In this document: positions 1 to 6,682 of the stretch, one piece after another
How positions within the stretch are numbered: the stretch's first letter is position 1
Layout: every line of letters starts with the position of its first letter
From: Flavobacteriales bacterium
Lineage (GTDB): Bacteria; Bacteroidota; Bacteroidia; CAIKAF01
DNA length: 64,000 bases
Assembly: GCA_022402535.1 (NCBI GenBank)
Contig: JAKRSD010000026.1
Coordinates: 1 to 64,000, forward strand
Direction of reading: 5' to 3'
The notes under the pieces: generated by a model
Database searches by the model: none
Seen by the model: the letters and a program-made list of their open reading frames with translations, nothing else
What the model was told of the DNA's origin: nothing
Made by a program: the position numbers and the translations under genes

Positions 1-224
1 GGCAATGGGCAATAGGCAATGGGCAATAGGCAATGGGCAATAGGCAATGGGCAATAGGCAATGGGCAATGGGCAATAGGCAATAGGCAATGGGCAATAGG
101 CAATAGGCAATAGGCAATGGGCAATGGGCAATGGGCAATGGGCAATAGGCAATAGGCAATGGGCAATAGGCAATAGGAAATGGGCAATAGGCAATAGGCA
201 ATAGGAAATGGGCAATAGGCAATT
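1..224. repeat. Heptamer tandem repeat, GGCAATR x 32
   Basis: The first 224 bases are 32 units of a 7-base repeat in unbroken register. Most units are GGCAATG or GGCAATA. Two units read GGAAATG (176-182 and 204-210) and the last reads GGCAATT. No insertion or deletion breaks the phase. The array reaches the window edge, so its true length is unknown. Two more units lie at 620-632. There is no protein-coding signal. It looks like an intergenic minisatellite grown by slippage; function unknown. Confidence 0.95.
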
Positions 225-530
225 ATTCCGCTATGGTTACTCGCTGCACTCGTGCGTCGCTTTGCCCTTCGGTCATGCGTTGCGCTCCGGGCAATGGTTT
301 TTACCCCGATGGCGTCGGGGAATAGTCCTAAAACATTGTCTTGATTATTATTTCATGCGCCGCTTTGCTTTGCCTCCGGTCATGCTTCGTTTCACTTCGC
401 ATGGCTCTTGATTCTTGAAATTGGTATTGAGTATTTAGACAAAACTCATCAGTACATTAGCACATTGATTCATCAGCACATTTCTAGGTTCCTTAAACCT
501 TGCTCTTGTTGTTGGTTATCAGTTGATTGG
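225..530. other. Non-coding stretch with degenerate GC-rich repeats
   Basis: No credible gene. It holds a near-palindrome CCCCGATGGCGTCGGGG at 304-320 and a block at 358-375 (CGCCGCTTTGCTTTGCCT) that recurs with one change at 5082-5099 beside another CGAT/ATCGGGG palindrome. A short open frame crosses this stretch but begins inside the heptamer array and has no domain or ribosome-binding site. Confidence 0.6.
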
Positions 531-605
531 TAAGCCCCGTAGGGGCGGCATATTGGTAGAAAAAATATTCCCGCATAAATTAAGCCCCGTAGGGGCGGCA
601 TATTG
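531..605. repeat. Twin 25-bp direct repeat with internal palindrome
   Basis: Two identical 25-base copies lie at 531-555 and 581-605, starting 50 bases apart. Each contains the inverted repeat GCCCC-GTA-GGGGC followed by GGCATATTG. The spacing sequence is AT-rich and unrelated. Two copies with a hairpin suggest an interspersed palindromic repeat family rather than CRISPR. Confidence 0.85.
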
Positions 606-632
606 ATTAATTATAAAAAGGCAATAGGCATT

Positions 633-674
633 ATCCTTGTTCCTTTATCCTTAATCCTTAATCCTTGTTCTTTT
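633..674. repeat. Second heptamer array, ATCCTTR-like x 6
   Basis: Six in-phase 7-base units: ATCCTTG, TTCCTTT, ATCCTTA, ATCCTTA, ATCCTTG, TTCTTTT. The unit differs from the GGCAATR array, but the period is the same. It sits just beyond the 3' end of the M23 peptidase gene. Confidence 0.75.
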
Positions 675-704
675 AAGTAGGCCTTGGGTGTGCGAATGAA
701 TAAC

Positions 705-1718
705 TTATAATTTCCGTTTCTTCTCCCAGCGTCTGAATTTTTTCATTTGGGGTAAATCGTCAAGAAATACCACATCATCAAAGTAATCTGATGAAAACGG
801 CAAATCGAGTAGGGGTTTTCTCGAAAAATCTTTCTGGTAAAGGTTGAAGTGTTTTTCAAACCGGGTAGGGTAGTAGTTCATTTCAATGATGGTGTGAGTA
901 GCTCTTTCTTCGATGTGTTGAAGCGCATTCAGCCGCTCTCTTACCGATTTGGTTTTACAAACGGCAAGGGCTTCTTCTATTTTTTGCTCATCGTAAACCG
1001 AGGGAATGTAAAGTCCGGAGGAAGTGTTGGAAGGCGGCGCCGGAAGATTCCCGTTGTTCCAGAGGGTGCTGTTGCCTTCAAAAGGAAAAGGATCGGTAGG
1101 TAAGGAATTGTGCCATACATTGAAATGCACATGAGGAATGCCAAAAGGAAAAGTAAGCAAAGCATCCAGACCGCTGTACCCCGAAAGGGCGATAGGCGCA
1201 CCTTTTTCAAGAATGTCGCCAACCTCTACCAAGGCTCTTGCCAGGTGGGCATAGCAGGTCATCACGCCTTGGCCGTGATCTATAAAAATTTTCAATCCGC
1301 CCCGGTTAAACTGAGAAAGTATTGCCACCACTTTGCCAGGTGCAGCTGTGCAAACGGGAGTGCCCACAGGTATGGCAAAATCAGTTCCGTTATGGCTGTT
1401 GTAGGTAAGTCCTCTGCCTCTGAAATCGCGTATCTGCGTTTTGGCCACCGACCACCCCTCGTGTATCGGGGTTTGGGTATGATTGTACAGGTTGGAAATG
1501 ATTACTTTTCTTTCTAGGTAGCTTTTGCCTCTCCAGAGTTTGGGTGAAACTTGCGGATGCAGTTGCTGCAGGCTCGAAAAACCGGCCTTCGACGGGGGTA
1601 CATCCTCTTCCCCTCTTACGGCAATCATCGCTTGTTTAAAACGTTCTTTTACCGGGTGCAGGCCTATGACTTCTTTGAAAAATCGCAGTTTTTTATGAGG
1701 GGGTGTGTTTATTTTCAT
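705..1718 (-). CDS. M23 family metallopeptidase (LytM-like)
   Basis: A 337-residue protein with a LytM/M23 zinc peptidase domain at about residues 100-215. The zinc-site signatures are visible: HxxxD at H109/D113, the YAHL motif with H158, and HxH at H196/H198. Family members cleave peptide cross-links of peptidoglycan. Oddly, the N-terminus (MKINTPPHKK...) is charged and shows no signal peptide or membrane helix, so either export is unusual or the enzyme acts elsewhere. The C-terminal 120 residues, rich in charged and aromatic residues, match nothing I recognise. The gene stands alone, 160 bases from the antitoxin gene. Confidence 0.85.
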   Translation of the reverse strand: MKINTPPHKKLRFFKEVIGLHPVKERFKQAMIAVRGEEDVPPSKAGFSSLQQLHPQVSPKLWRGKSYLERKVIISNLYNHTQTPIHEGWSVAKTQIRDFRGRGLTYNSHNGTDFAIPVGTPVCTAAPGKVVAILSQFNRGGLKIFIDHGQGVMTCYAHLARALVEVGDILEKGAPIALSGYSGLDALLTFPFGIPHVHFNVWHNSLPTDPFPFEGNSTLWNNGNLPAPPSNTSSGLYIPSVYDEQKIEEALAVCKTKSVRERLNALQHIEERATHTIIEMNYYPTRFEKHFNLYQKDFSRKPLLDLPFSSDYFDDVVFLDDLPQMKKFRRWEKKRKL

Positions 1719-1775
1719 TTTCTGAAACTAAGAAAAAAGTAGAGTCTTCAAAGCTAAGAAATTCAGTAATGGATT

Positions 1776-1812
1776 TACGCCCGGTAGGTGTTTTCACCGA
1801 CCGGAATGTGCA
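1776..1812. repeat. Hairpin repeat, left copy (downstream of higA)
   Basis: A 37-base element containing CCGGTAGGTG-TTTT-CACCGACCGG, a 10-bp stem with one mismatch and a TTTT loop. It matches the copy at 2570-2606 at 32 of 37 positions in the same orientation. The two copies bracket the HigBA module. Confidence 0.85.
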
Positions 1813-1877
1813 GTGAAAAGGAATCCGTATTTTTCACTCACATTACACTTATACTGTGCTGTCGTTTTTAATTCGGT

Positions 1878-2177
1878 TCAAAGAAAAGTCAGTCCGATTT
1901 TTCTGTTAAGCCCCTGCTCAAAAATTCGAATTAACGTAGATAATTGGATATTGCCTTTCCCGTTTTCAAGTTTGGAAATGTAGCTTTTCTTCGTTCCTGC
2001 TTTTTGGGCTAATTGTTCTTGTGTCAGTTTTGCTGCTTTTCGTGCTTCTTTCAACATTTCGCTCACAATGAACATTTGTGCCCCTTCTTCGTATCGGTTT
2101 CGGCTTTCCGTTCCAATTTTTCCGTGCTCAAGTTCAATGAGTTCGTCAAATGTCTTTATGTCTTTATATTTTTCCAT
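1878..2177 (-). CDS. higA: HigA-like XRE-family antitoxin
   Basis: A 99-residue protein with a C-terminal Cro/C1-type helix-turn-helix (LTQEQLAQKAGTKKSYISKLE). It follows the toxin gene, the HigBA order. The chosen start (ATG at 2177, MEKYKDIKTF) lies 7 bases after the toxin stop; an upstream ATG at 2207 would overlap the toxin end by 23 bases and add ten low-complexity residues. The family neutralises its toxin and represses its own operon. The gene name is by family and order, not from a specific orthologue. Confidence 0.85.
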   Translation of the reverse strand: MEKYKDIKTFDELIELEHGKIGTESRNRYEEGAQMFIVSEMLKEARKAAKLTQEQLAQKAGTKKSYISKLENGKGNIQLSTLIRIFEQGLNRKIGLTFL

Positions 2178-2184
2178 ACCCTTA

Positions 2185-2517
2185 TTATTTGTTGTTGAAA
2201 TATTCATTCATTAATTGTTCCGCTTTGTCAATTTCGTTTTGCGGAGTCTTTTGGGATTTTTTTTGAAACCCATTGAAAAGAACTACAAGTTGTCCATCGT
2301 CAAAACAGCAGAAAATCCTGTAAATGTTTGATTGATACTCAACCCGGATTTCATAAAGTCCGTTTGTTCCTGACAAATGTTTTAAAAACTTTTCAGGAAC
2401 CCGGTCAACTTGTTTAATCAACTCAAAAACGTATTGAATTTTACCCTTTACCTTTTGGTCCTGCTTTTGGTAAAATTCAATAAAATGGTTTTTATAGAAG
2501 ATTATCTTTCGATTCAC
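2185..2517 (-). CDS. higB: HigB-like RelE-superfamily toxin
   Basis: A 110-residue protein of the phage-derived Gp49-like/HigB group of RelE-fold mRNA interferases. The hallmark central strand pattern (GLYEIRVEYQSNIYRIFCCFDDGQLVVLFNGFQKK) is present, as is the C-terminal KAEQLMNEY helix. Such toxins cut mRNA on the ribosome. The length is normal and the gene appears intact. It is the first gene of a two-gene operon with the antitoxin. Confidence 0.88.
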   Translation of the reverse strand: MNRKIIFYKNHFIEFYQKQDQKVKGKIQYVFELIKQVDRVPEKFLKHLSGTNGLYEIRVEYQSNIYRIFCCFDDGQLVVLFNGFQKKSQKTPQNEIDKAEQLMNEYFNNK

Positions 2518-2569
2518 TCGGCAAAGTTATCTCAAAAGATAACATTTTACAAATTTTCGAAAGATTTTT

Positions 2570-2606
2570 TGCGTCCGGTGGGTGTTTTCACCGACAGGAA
2601 TGTTCA
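2570..2606. repeat. Hairpin repeat, right copy (upstream of higB)
   Basis: Second copy of the 37-base element, with GGTG-TTTT-CACC at its centre. It lies upstream of the toxin gene and just beyond the end of the next minus-strand gene. It could serve as a terminator, a HigA operator or a module boundary; the sequence alone does not decide. Confidence 0.85.
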
Positions 2607-2629
2607 CAACAAAATAGGCTTGTGTGCTT

Positions 2630-3064
2630 CTAAGAAAGGTGTTTTCCAAAAATCATATACAGGATAAAGAAAATAATACTGGGTATCAGGTAAATGATTT
2701 GCAGAAAAGCAACGGGAATTCCGATGATGCTGAAAAAGCAGATGATGGTAAACACAAAGGTGATGACCATGTAGGCAATGGATGAGATTTGATAGAGTAT
2801 CAGCCCCGTTTTTTTGCCGTTCAGCATGATTACTGCGCCTAATATTGAACCCACGCAGGTCAGCAATTCTAATGCATAAAACACATTAATCAGCAGAATG
2901 GCTCCTTCCCGGCGGTCATCGTTGGTGCTGTACAGGGCATAATACGTAAACAGACCTTTCAGTATGATGAGCAGATTTCCCCAAATGGTGAGTACGCACA
3001 GCACCGGTAATAGGTGGGAGCGCGGTTTTGATACAGCGGGGTTGGGCATAACAGGGGTACTCAT
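2630..3064 (-). CDS. Small integral membrane protein, unknown function
   Basis: A 144-residue protein with about four predicted membrane helices, near residues 18-42, 56-78, 88-110 and 112-138. The N-terminal 15 residues are soluble and proline-rich (MSTPVMPNPAVSKPRS). No catalytic motif is visible. Base composition is like the core genome, unlike the next two genes upstream. I do not recognise a named family. Confidence 0.7.
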   Translation of the reverse strand: MSTPVMPNPAVSKPRSHLLPVLCVLTIWGNLLIILKGLFTYYALYSTNDDRREGAILLINVFYALELLTCVGSILGAVIMLNGKKTGLILYQISSIAYMVITFVFTIICFFSIIGIPVAFLQIIYLIPSIIFFILYMIFGKHLS

Positions 3065-3142
3065 TCAAAGAACGAATGTAGGGACTTTTCGGTGGGTTAC
3101 CAATCACCTTCATTGAACAGTTACCTAATGATTTTATGGCTG

Positions 3143-3541
3143 TTATTGTTTTTGGTTGGTACTTGCATTTACGGGAATGTGTATTTTCCATTTGTACAAT
3201 ATAATCAACAGGCATATAGCTAAGTAAATAAAAATTCCGATTGAATATACGATGTCCTGAGAAGGTAATATCATAGTTGAAAAAATCAAAACTGAAACGA
3301 TTGCCGGTAAAATGATTAAGAGAATGCTGAGTATTTTATGCTGTATGAAGAAGTGTAAAATCCAAAGAAGGGCAAGCAAAATATAGTATGAAAAAAATAT
3401 AAAATCTTCCCAAATAAAACTGATTTCCCAAAATTCCTGCTCAGGCGTGTTATTAGATGGTACAAACACTTCATACATGGGTATAAACAACAAAATCAAG
3501 AACAAAAATGATACGATGATTTTTATAGATTTTACAGCCAA
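3143..3541 (-). CDS. Small integral membrane protein, unknown function
   Basis: A 132-residue hydrophobic protein. Residues 5-25 form a first membrane helix, then an acidic stretch containing NNTPEQEFWE, followed by about three more helices and a polar tail (NASTNQKQ). It is AT-rich and lies between the dpnD gene and a second membrane-protein gene on the same strand. No family recognised, and no evidence that it takes part in restriction. Confidence 0.65.
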   Translation of the reverse strand: MAVKSIKIIVSFLFLILLFIPMYEVFVPSNNTPEQEFWEISFIWEDFIFFSYYILLALLWILHFFIQHKILSILLIILPAIVSVLIFSTMILPSQDIVYSIGIFIYLAICLLIILYKWKIHIPVNASTNQKQ

Positions 3542-3660
3542 TTGTATGTATTTAGTGTCTTGAATTTAATAACTTTTAAATTTCGAGAATAAAATTAGCT
3601 AGGTTATTATTTTCAAGTGAATTAAGAGGAATAAGTTAATGAAAAGCGGAAGTAAAAAAT

Positions 3661-3978
3661 TTATGATTCCATTAATGACTTTAATTTTTCTATTTTAATT
3701 AAAATATTATTTTCAGTATTGTATGACTCTTTAGTATCATTCTGTTTTTTTGATAATATATAATCAATAAGGTCTTTAGTCAGAACATTTATTTCATCTT
3801 TTGTACTCGGGCTATTTATATCAATAAAGTTAAGTTCTGCAAAATCATTATAGTCTAACACTATTACTTCTTTTTCATATTGGTCATATACGATTGAATA
3901 TGCTTCTTGTAAGTTTTCAGCTTGCACTTCAATAACTCTAGTTAAAAGCTCTTGCACCTCAATTTTAAATGTTTCCAT
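3661..3978 (-). CDS. dpnD: DpnD/PcfM family protein
   Basis: A 105-residue protein starting METFKIEVQELLTRVIEV, the signature start of the DpnD/PcfM family; residues 1-55 are the conserved domain and include the VLDYNDF motif. The ATG at 3978 fits the family better than the upstream one at 4002. It overlaps the end of the DpnI gene by 14 bases, so translation is probably coupled. In Streptococcus pneumoniae dpnD likewise follows the DpnI gene; its role there is unsettled. AT-rich like its partner. Confidence 0.85.
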   Translation of the reverse strand: METFKIEVQELLTRVIEVQAENLQEAYSIVYDQYEKEVIVLDYNDFAELNFIDINSPSTKDEINVLTKDLIDYILSKKQNDTKESYNTENNILIKIEKLKSLMES

Positions 3979-4744
3979 AATTAACTTTTTTATATTTACC
4001 ACGTCCTACAAATTCAATGATTCCTTTGTCTCGTAGAATTTGAAGTTGTTGTCTTATTTTATCCTTAATAAAATTGTTTTTGGGATACTTCAATTTTAAT
4101 TTATTCTCAAATTGGTAGACTTCATCCAAAGTGAATTCACTCTTTTTTAGTGCATCAACACATAGCAATATATCTAAAATCCATCCTTTTGATTCACTTG
4201 ATTTTTCTCTTAAAAATAATGTTTGGTTATATGAATTTTTAACCAATTTTCTGTCTATAATCTTAGACTCTTTAACTAAAAATACTTTGCCAGCTTCTGC
4301 AACATTTGAAATATCAATGTTGCAACCAATCCAACCTGCACGTTTTGCGGACGCTGAAAGAGGCTTTCTTTTCACAATGATTTCGGGAGTAAAAAATTGC
4401 TTTGGTATAATTAGAAAATTCTCTACTGACCAATTTTTAGAATAGGTTAAAAAGAAAAAGTTAGGATTCTGATTAGAGTTAATTCGTTCAATCATTTTTG
4501 AATAAGCTCCATCATTAATTATTGTAGAAAATTTTCCGTTTTTGCTTTTTAATTCAAATTCTTCAGAACATTTTTTACAATAGAAATCTGCAACAGGCCG
4601 ATTATTTTCAAATTCATTTAATTGAAATTCTCCACAACAAGGGCAATATGAGTTTTCTTTTACCCAATTTTCAGTTAAAACCCTTGCAATTTGAGAATTG
4701 CTTTTATAGTCTTGAGCAAGTTTAGTATTGAAAATCAAGTTCAT
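3965..4744 (-). CDS. dpnC: DpnI-like methyl-directed restriction endonuclease
   Basis: A 259-residue protein that aligns along its whole length with DpnI, which cuts GATC only when the adenine is methylated. The PD-(D/E)xK residues D53, E64 and K66 are present, as are four zinc-binding cysteines (C34, C37, C56, C59) and the tryptophan at 138 in RAGWIGCN. Residues from about 183 form the C-terminal winged helix that also senses methylated DNA. No deletion or missing key residue, so it should be active. No adenine methylase is nearby, as expected for an enzyme that attacks methylated DNA. The gene is much more AT-rich than the core genes around it. Confidence 0.95.
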   Translation of the reverse strand: MNLIFNTKLAQDYKSNSQIARVLTENWVKENSYCPCCGEFQLNEFENNRPVADFYCKKCSEEFELKSKNGKFSTIINDGAYSKMIERINSNQNPNFFFLTYSKNWSVENFLIIPKQFFTPEIIVKRKPLSASAKRAGWIGCNIDISNVAEAGKVFLVKESKIIDRKLVKNSYNQTLFLREKSSESKGWILDILLCVDALKKSEFTLDEVYQFENKLKLKYPKNNFIKDKIRQQLQILRDKGIIEFVGRGKYKKVNYGNI

Positions 4745-5121
4745 TTATGTAATAGTTATTGCTTTAAAGATTGTAGCCTTCTAAATTTATTTATGAATTA
4801 TGTTTTTGGCTTATCAATAAATTTTTAGGTGAACAAGCACCAATTCATCGTGTTTTTTTCTAGTACTTGTTTTTTTATAATTCAAAAAAGTATCGCGTCT
4901 TCATTGGGTGTATACATTGTATTCGTTAAGGTTTTTCAAATGTAGGATTTTAGATACATGCTGCCAACAGGAGATATAATTTTTCAGACTTCAAAAGCTT
5001 TTTTCCTTACATTCTGATACCTGATTATTACTTCGTGCCCCTCGATAGCAATCGGGGACTTCGTTTTGCGCTTCGCTCATACGCCGCTATGCTTTGCCTG
5101 CATCCTGATACCAGAATGTAC
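4745..5121. other. Intergenic region with degenerate palindromic repeat
   Basis: About 375 bases without a credible gene. The left part is AT-rich and probably carries the DpnI promoter, but no clear TAnnTTTG box is visible. At 5041-5057 CTCGATAGCAATCGGGG is a degenerate copy of the palindrome at 19388-19405, and 5082-5099 repeats the block at 358-375. The composition jump near 5030 marks the right edge of the AT-rich island. Confidence 0.6.
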
Positions 5122-5694
5122 TCAGATGCTTTCCATCAGAATGGCCAGGTTTTCATACACTTTGCGCACGGGCAGGCCCATCACGTTGTAAAAGCAGCCT
5201 TCAATGCGCTCAATGCCCACATAGCCTATTTTGTCCTGTATGCCGTAGGAGCCGGCTTTGTCAAACGGTTGGTGCTTCTGCACATACGTGCGGATGGTTT
5301 CTTCGCTCAAATGCCGGAAATACACCTTGGTGACATCAAAAAAGGAAATGCGTTTGTCGCCGGCGGTAATACATACGCCCGTAATCACCTCGTGCATATT
5401 GCCCGATAACAGGCCCAGCATGCGCACGGCATCGGCATCGTTTTCGGGTTTGTTCAGCAGCATTTCGTGTAAAATCACGGTGGTGTCGGCGGTAATAATC
5501 ACCGAATCGGGCGGGCATATGGTGAGCAGATCGTCCATTTTGCGCTCCGCCAGGTGCAGGGCCGCATCCCGCACGGGGAAATCTTCATGCAGCGTTTCGT
5601 CGGTATCACAGGTCATCACGGTGAAGGGAATTTCCAGTCCTTCCATCAGCTGTTTTCTCCGGGGCGATTTAGAGCCTAATATAATTTTGTTCAT
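5122..5694 (-). CDS. maf: Maf family nucleotide pyrophosphatase
   Basis: A 190-residue protein starting MNKIILGSKSPRRKQLMEGL. The Maf/HAM1-fold signatures are present: SxSPRR at residues 8-13, the DTDET motif near residue 30 and the ADTTV motif near residue 70. Family members hydrolyse non-canonical or modified nucleoside triphosphates such as dTTP/UTP derivatives. The ATG at 5694 is chosen because it overlaps the TGA of the upstream prenyltransferase gene in an ATGA junction. A longer reading from 5781 would lie entirely inside that gene. Confidence 0.93.
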   Translation of the reverse strand: MNKIILGSKSPRRKQLMEGLEIPFTVMTCDTDETLHEDFPVRDAALHLAERKMDDLLTICPPDSVIITADTTVILHEMLLNKPENDADAVRMLGLLSGNMHEVITGVCITAGDKRISFFDVTKVYFRHLSEETIRTYVQKHQPFDKAGSYGIQDKIGYVGIERIEGCFYNVMGLPVRKVYENLAILMESI

Positions 5695-6569
5695 AAACAC
5701 ATGGTTATCATGCCGCAAAGCATCCATAGCTTGAGCCAGAGCGAGATTGCTCTGAACTGCACCACGGAAGCCGCCGGCCAAAGTTTAAATAAAATGAAAA
5801 TTCCGCAGAGGGCCAAAAAAAGAAACGCCGCCCCATAACGTACTTCCGAATGGAAAAGAGAATTTGCGCCTATGAGCAGTAAACCCGTTATGGCTATTGC
5901 CATTAAGCCAATACTTATCCTTCTGGAAGTAGATATGCCCATCCGGGTGGCCACGGTGTGTAAACCTGCGGCGGTATCTCCGGGTGCATCTTCGGCATCT
6001 TTCACCAATTCCCGCACCATCGTTACCCCAAACGAAAACAGGGCATAAAGCATCAGCCGTTCCAGGGTAGAAGCCGATATGTTTTCAAAATCCGGAAGGC
6101 ATAACCAAGGCGCGGCAACCAACAATGCCCCCAGCACCGAAATGGTGAGATTTCCCCAGAACACGGTGCTTTTCAGCCGTAGGGCATACAGCCCCAGCAG
6201 AACGATGGCGGTGGTGTTTAAAAGAACGGGAAAAAATAACGGCGTTTGAAAAAGTACCGTGCCCAACACCGGTATCGCCAATCCCGACAGGGGTAAAATC
6301 CATAGGATGAGCGGTGAAACGGGGCCTTCGAAAATATTGGTTCCCGGCCGGTTTATTTTGTCGGTTTCCACATCGTAATAATCATTAATCAGGTAGCCCC
6401 AGGCCATAATGAGCAGTACCGAAAACACATACAGAAAAAACGGGAGGCTTTCCGAAGCCGTCATCGGAAAATCGGTTCGCAGGATGCCAAACCGTACGGC
6501 AAACAAAATGAGCATGCCCATAAGCAGATTTACGGGGCGCACCGCCTGTATGTAGTTTGCCGTTTTCAT
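5691..6569 (-). CDS. UbiA family prenyltransferase
   Basis: A 292-residue membrane protein with about eight to nine helices. It has the two acidic motifs of UbiA enzymes: NDYYDVETD at residues 62-70 and KDAEDAPGD near 189-197, which bind Mg-pyrophosphate. Bacteroidota proteins of this type are commonly annotated as (geranylgeranyl)glycerol-phosphate geranylgeranyltransferase, but the true acceptor cannot be read from sequence. Homogentisate- or 4-hydroxybenzoate-type acceptors remain possible. It is translationally coupled to maf. Confidence 0.88.
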   Translation of the reverse strand: MKTANYIQAVRPVNLLMGMLILFAVRFGILRTDFPMTASESLPFFLYVFSVLLIMAWGYLINDYYDVETDKINRPGTNIFEGPVSPLILWILPLSGLAIPVLGTVLFQTPLFFPVLLNTTAIVLLGLYALRLKSTVFWGNLTISVLGALLVAAPWLCLPDFENISASTLERLMLYALFSFGVTMVRELVKDAEDAPGDTAAGLHTVATRMGISTSRRISIGLMAIAITGLLLIGANSLFHSEVRYGAAFLFLALCGIFILFKLWPAASVVQFRAISLWLKLWMLCGMITMCL

Positions 6570-6576
6570 GAACGGT

Positions 6577-6584
6577 CAAAGGTA
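6577..6584 (-). promoter_or_regulatory. Candidate -7 box TACCTTTG for the ubiA-type gene
   Basis: TACCTTTG on the minus strand matches TAnnTTTG. It lies only 7 bases before the ATG at 6569, so the leader would be very short or absent. No convincing -33 TTG. Confidence 0.4.
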
Positions 6585-6682
6585 CTAAAGCCTTTCGGTT
6601 GGGGGCGATTTTGTAGGGAAGGCCTAAAAAATAACGCATTATGCATACCTTTATACCCGCTTATCCGTTTAGGTAAGACCGC

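Noticed and set aside
208-411. 67-codon open frame after the heptamer array
   Set aside because: It begins inside the repeat, has no ribosome-binding site or domain, and its sequence is a translated palindromic repeat.
531-605. Possible CRISPR array (25-bp repeat, 25-bp spacer)
   Set aside because: Only two repeat copies, the repeat is a perfect hairpin type common as an interspersed element, and no cas gene is in the window.
1776-2606. Integron cassette with attC sites around higBA
   Set aside because: The flanking repeats lack the conserved RYYYAAC/GTTRRRY core sites of attC and no integrase gene is present.
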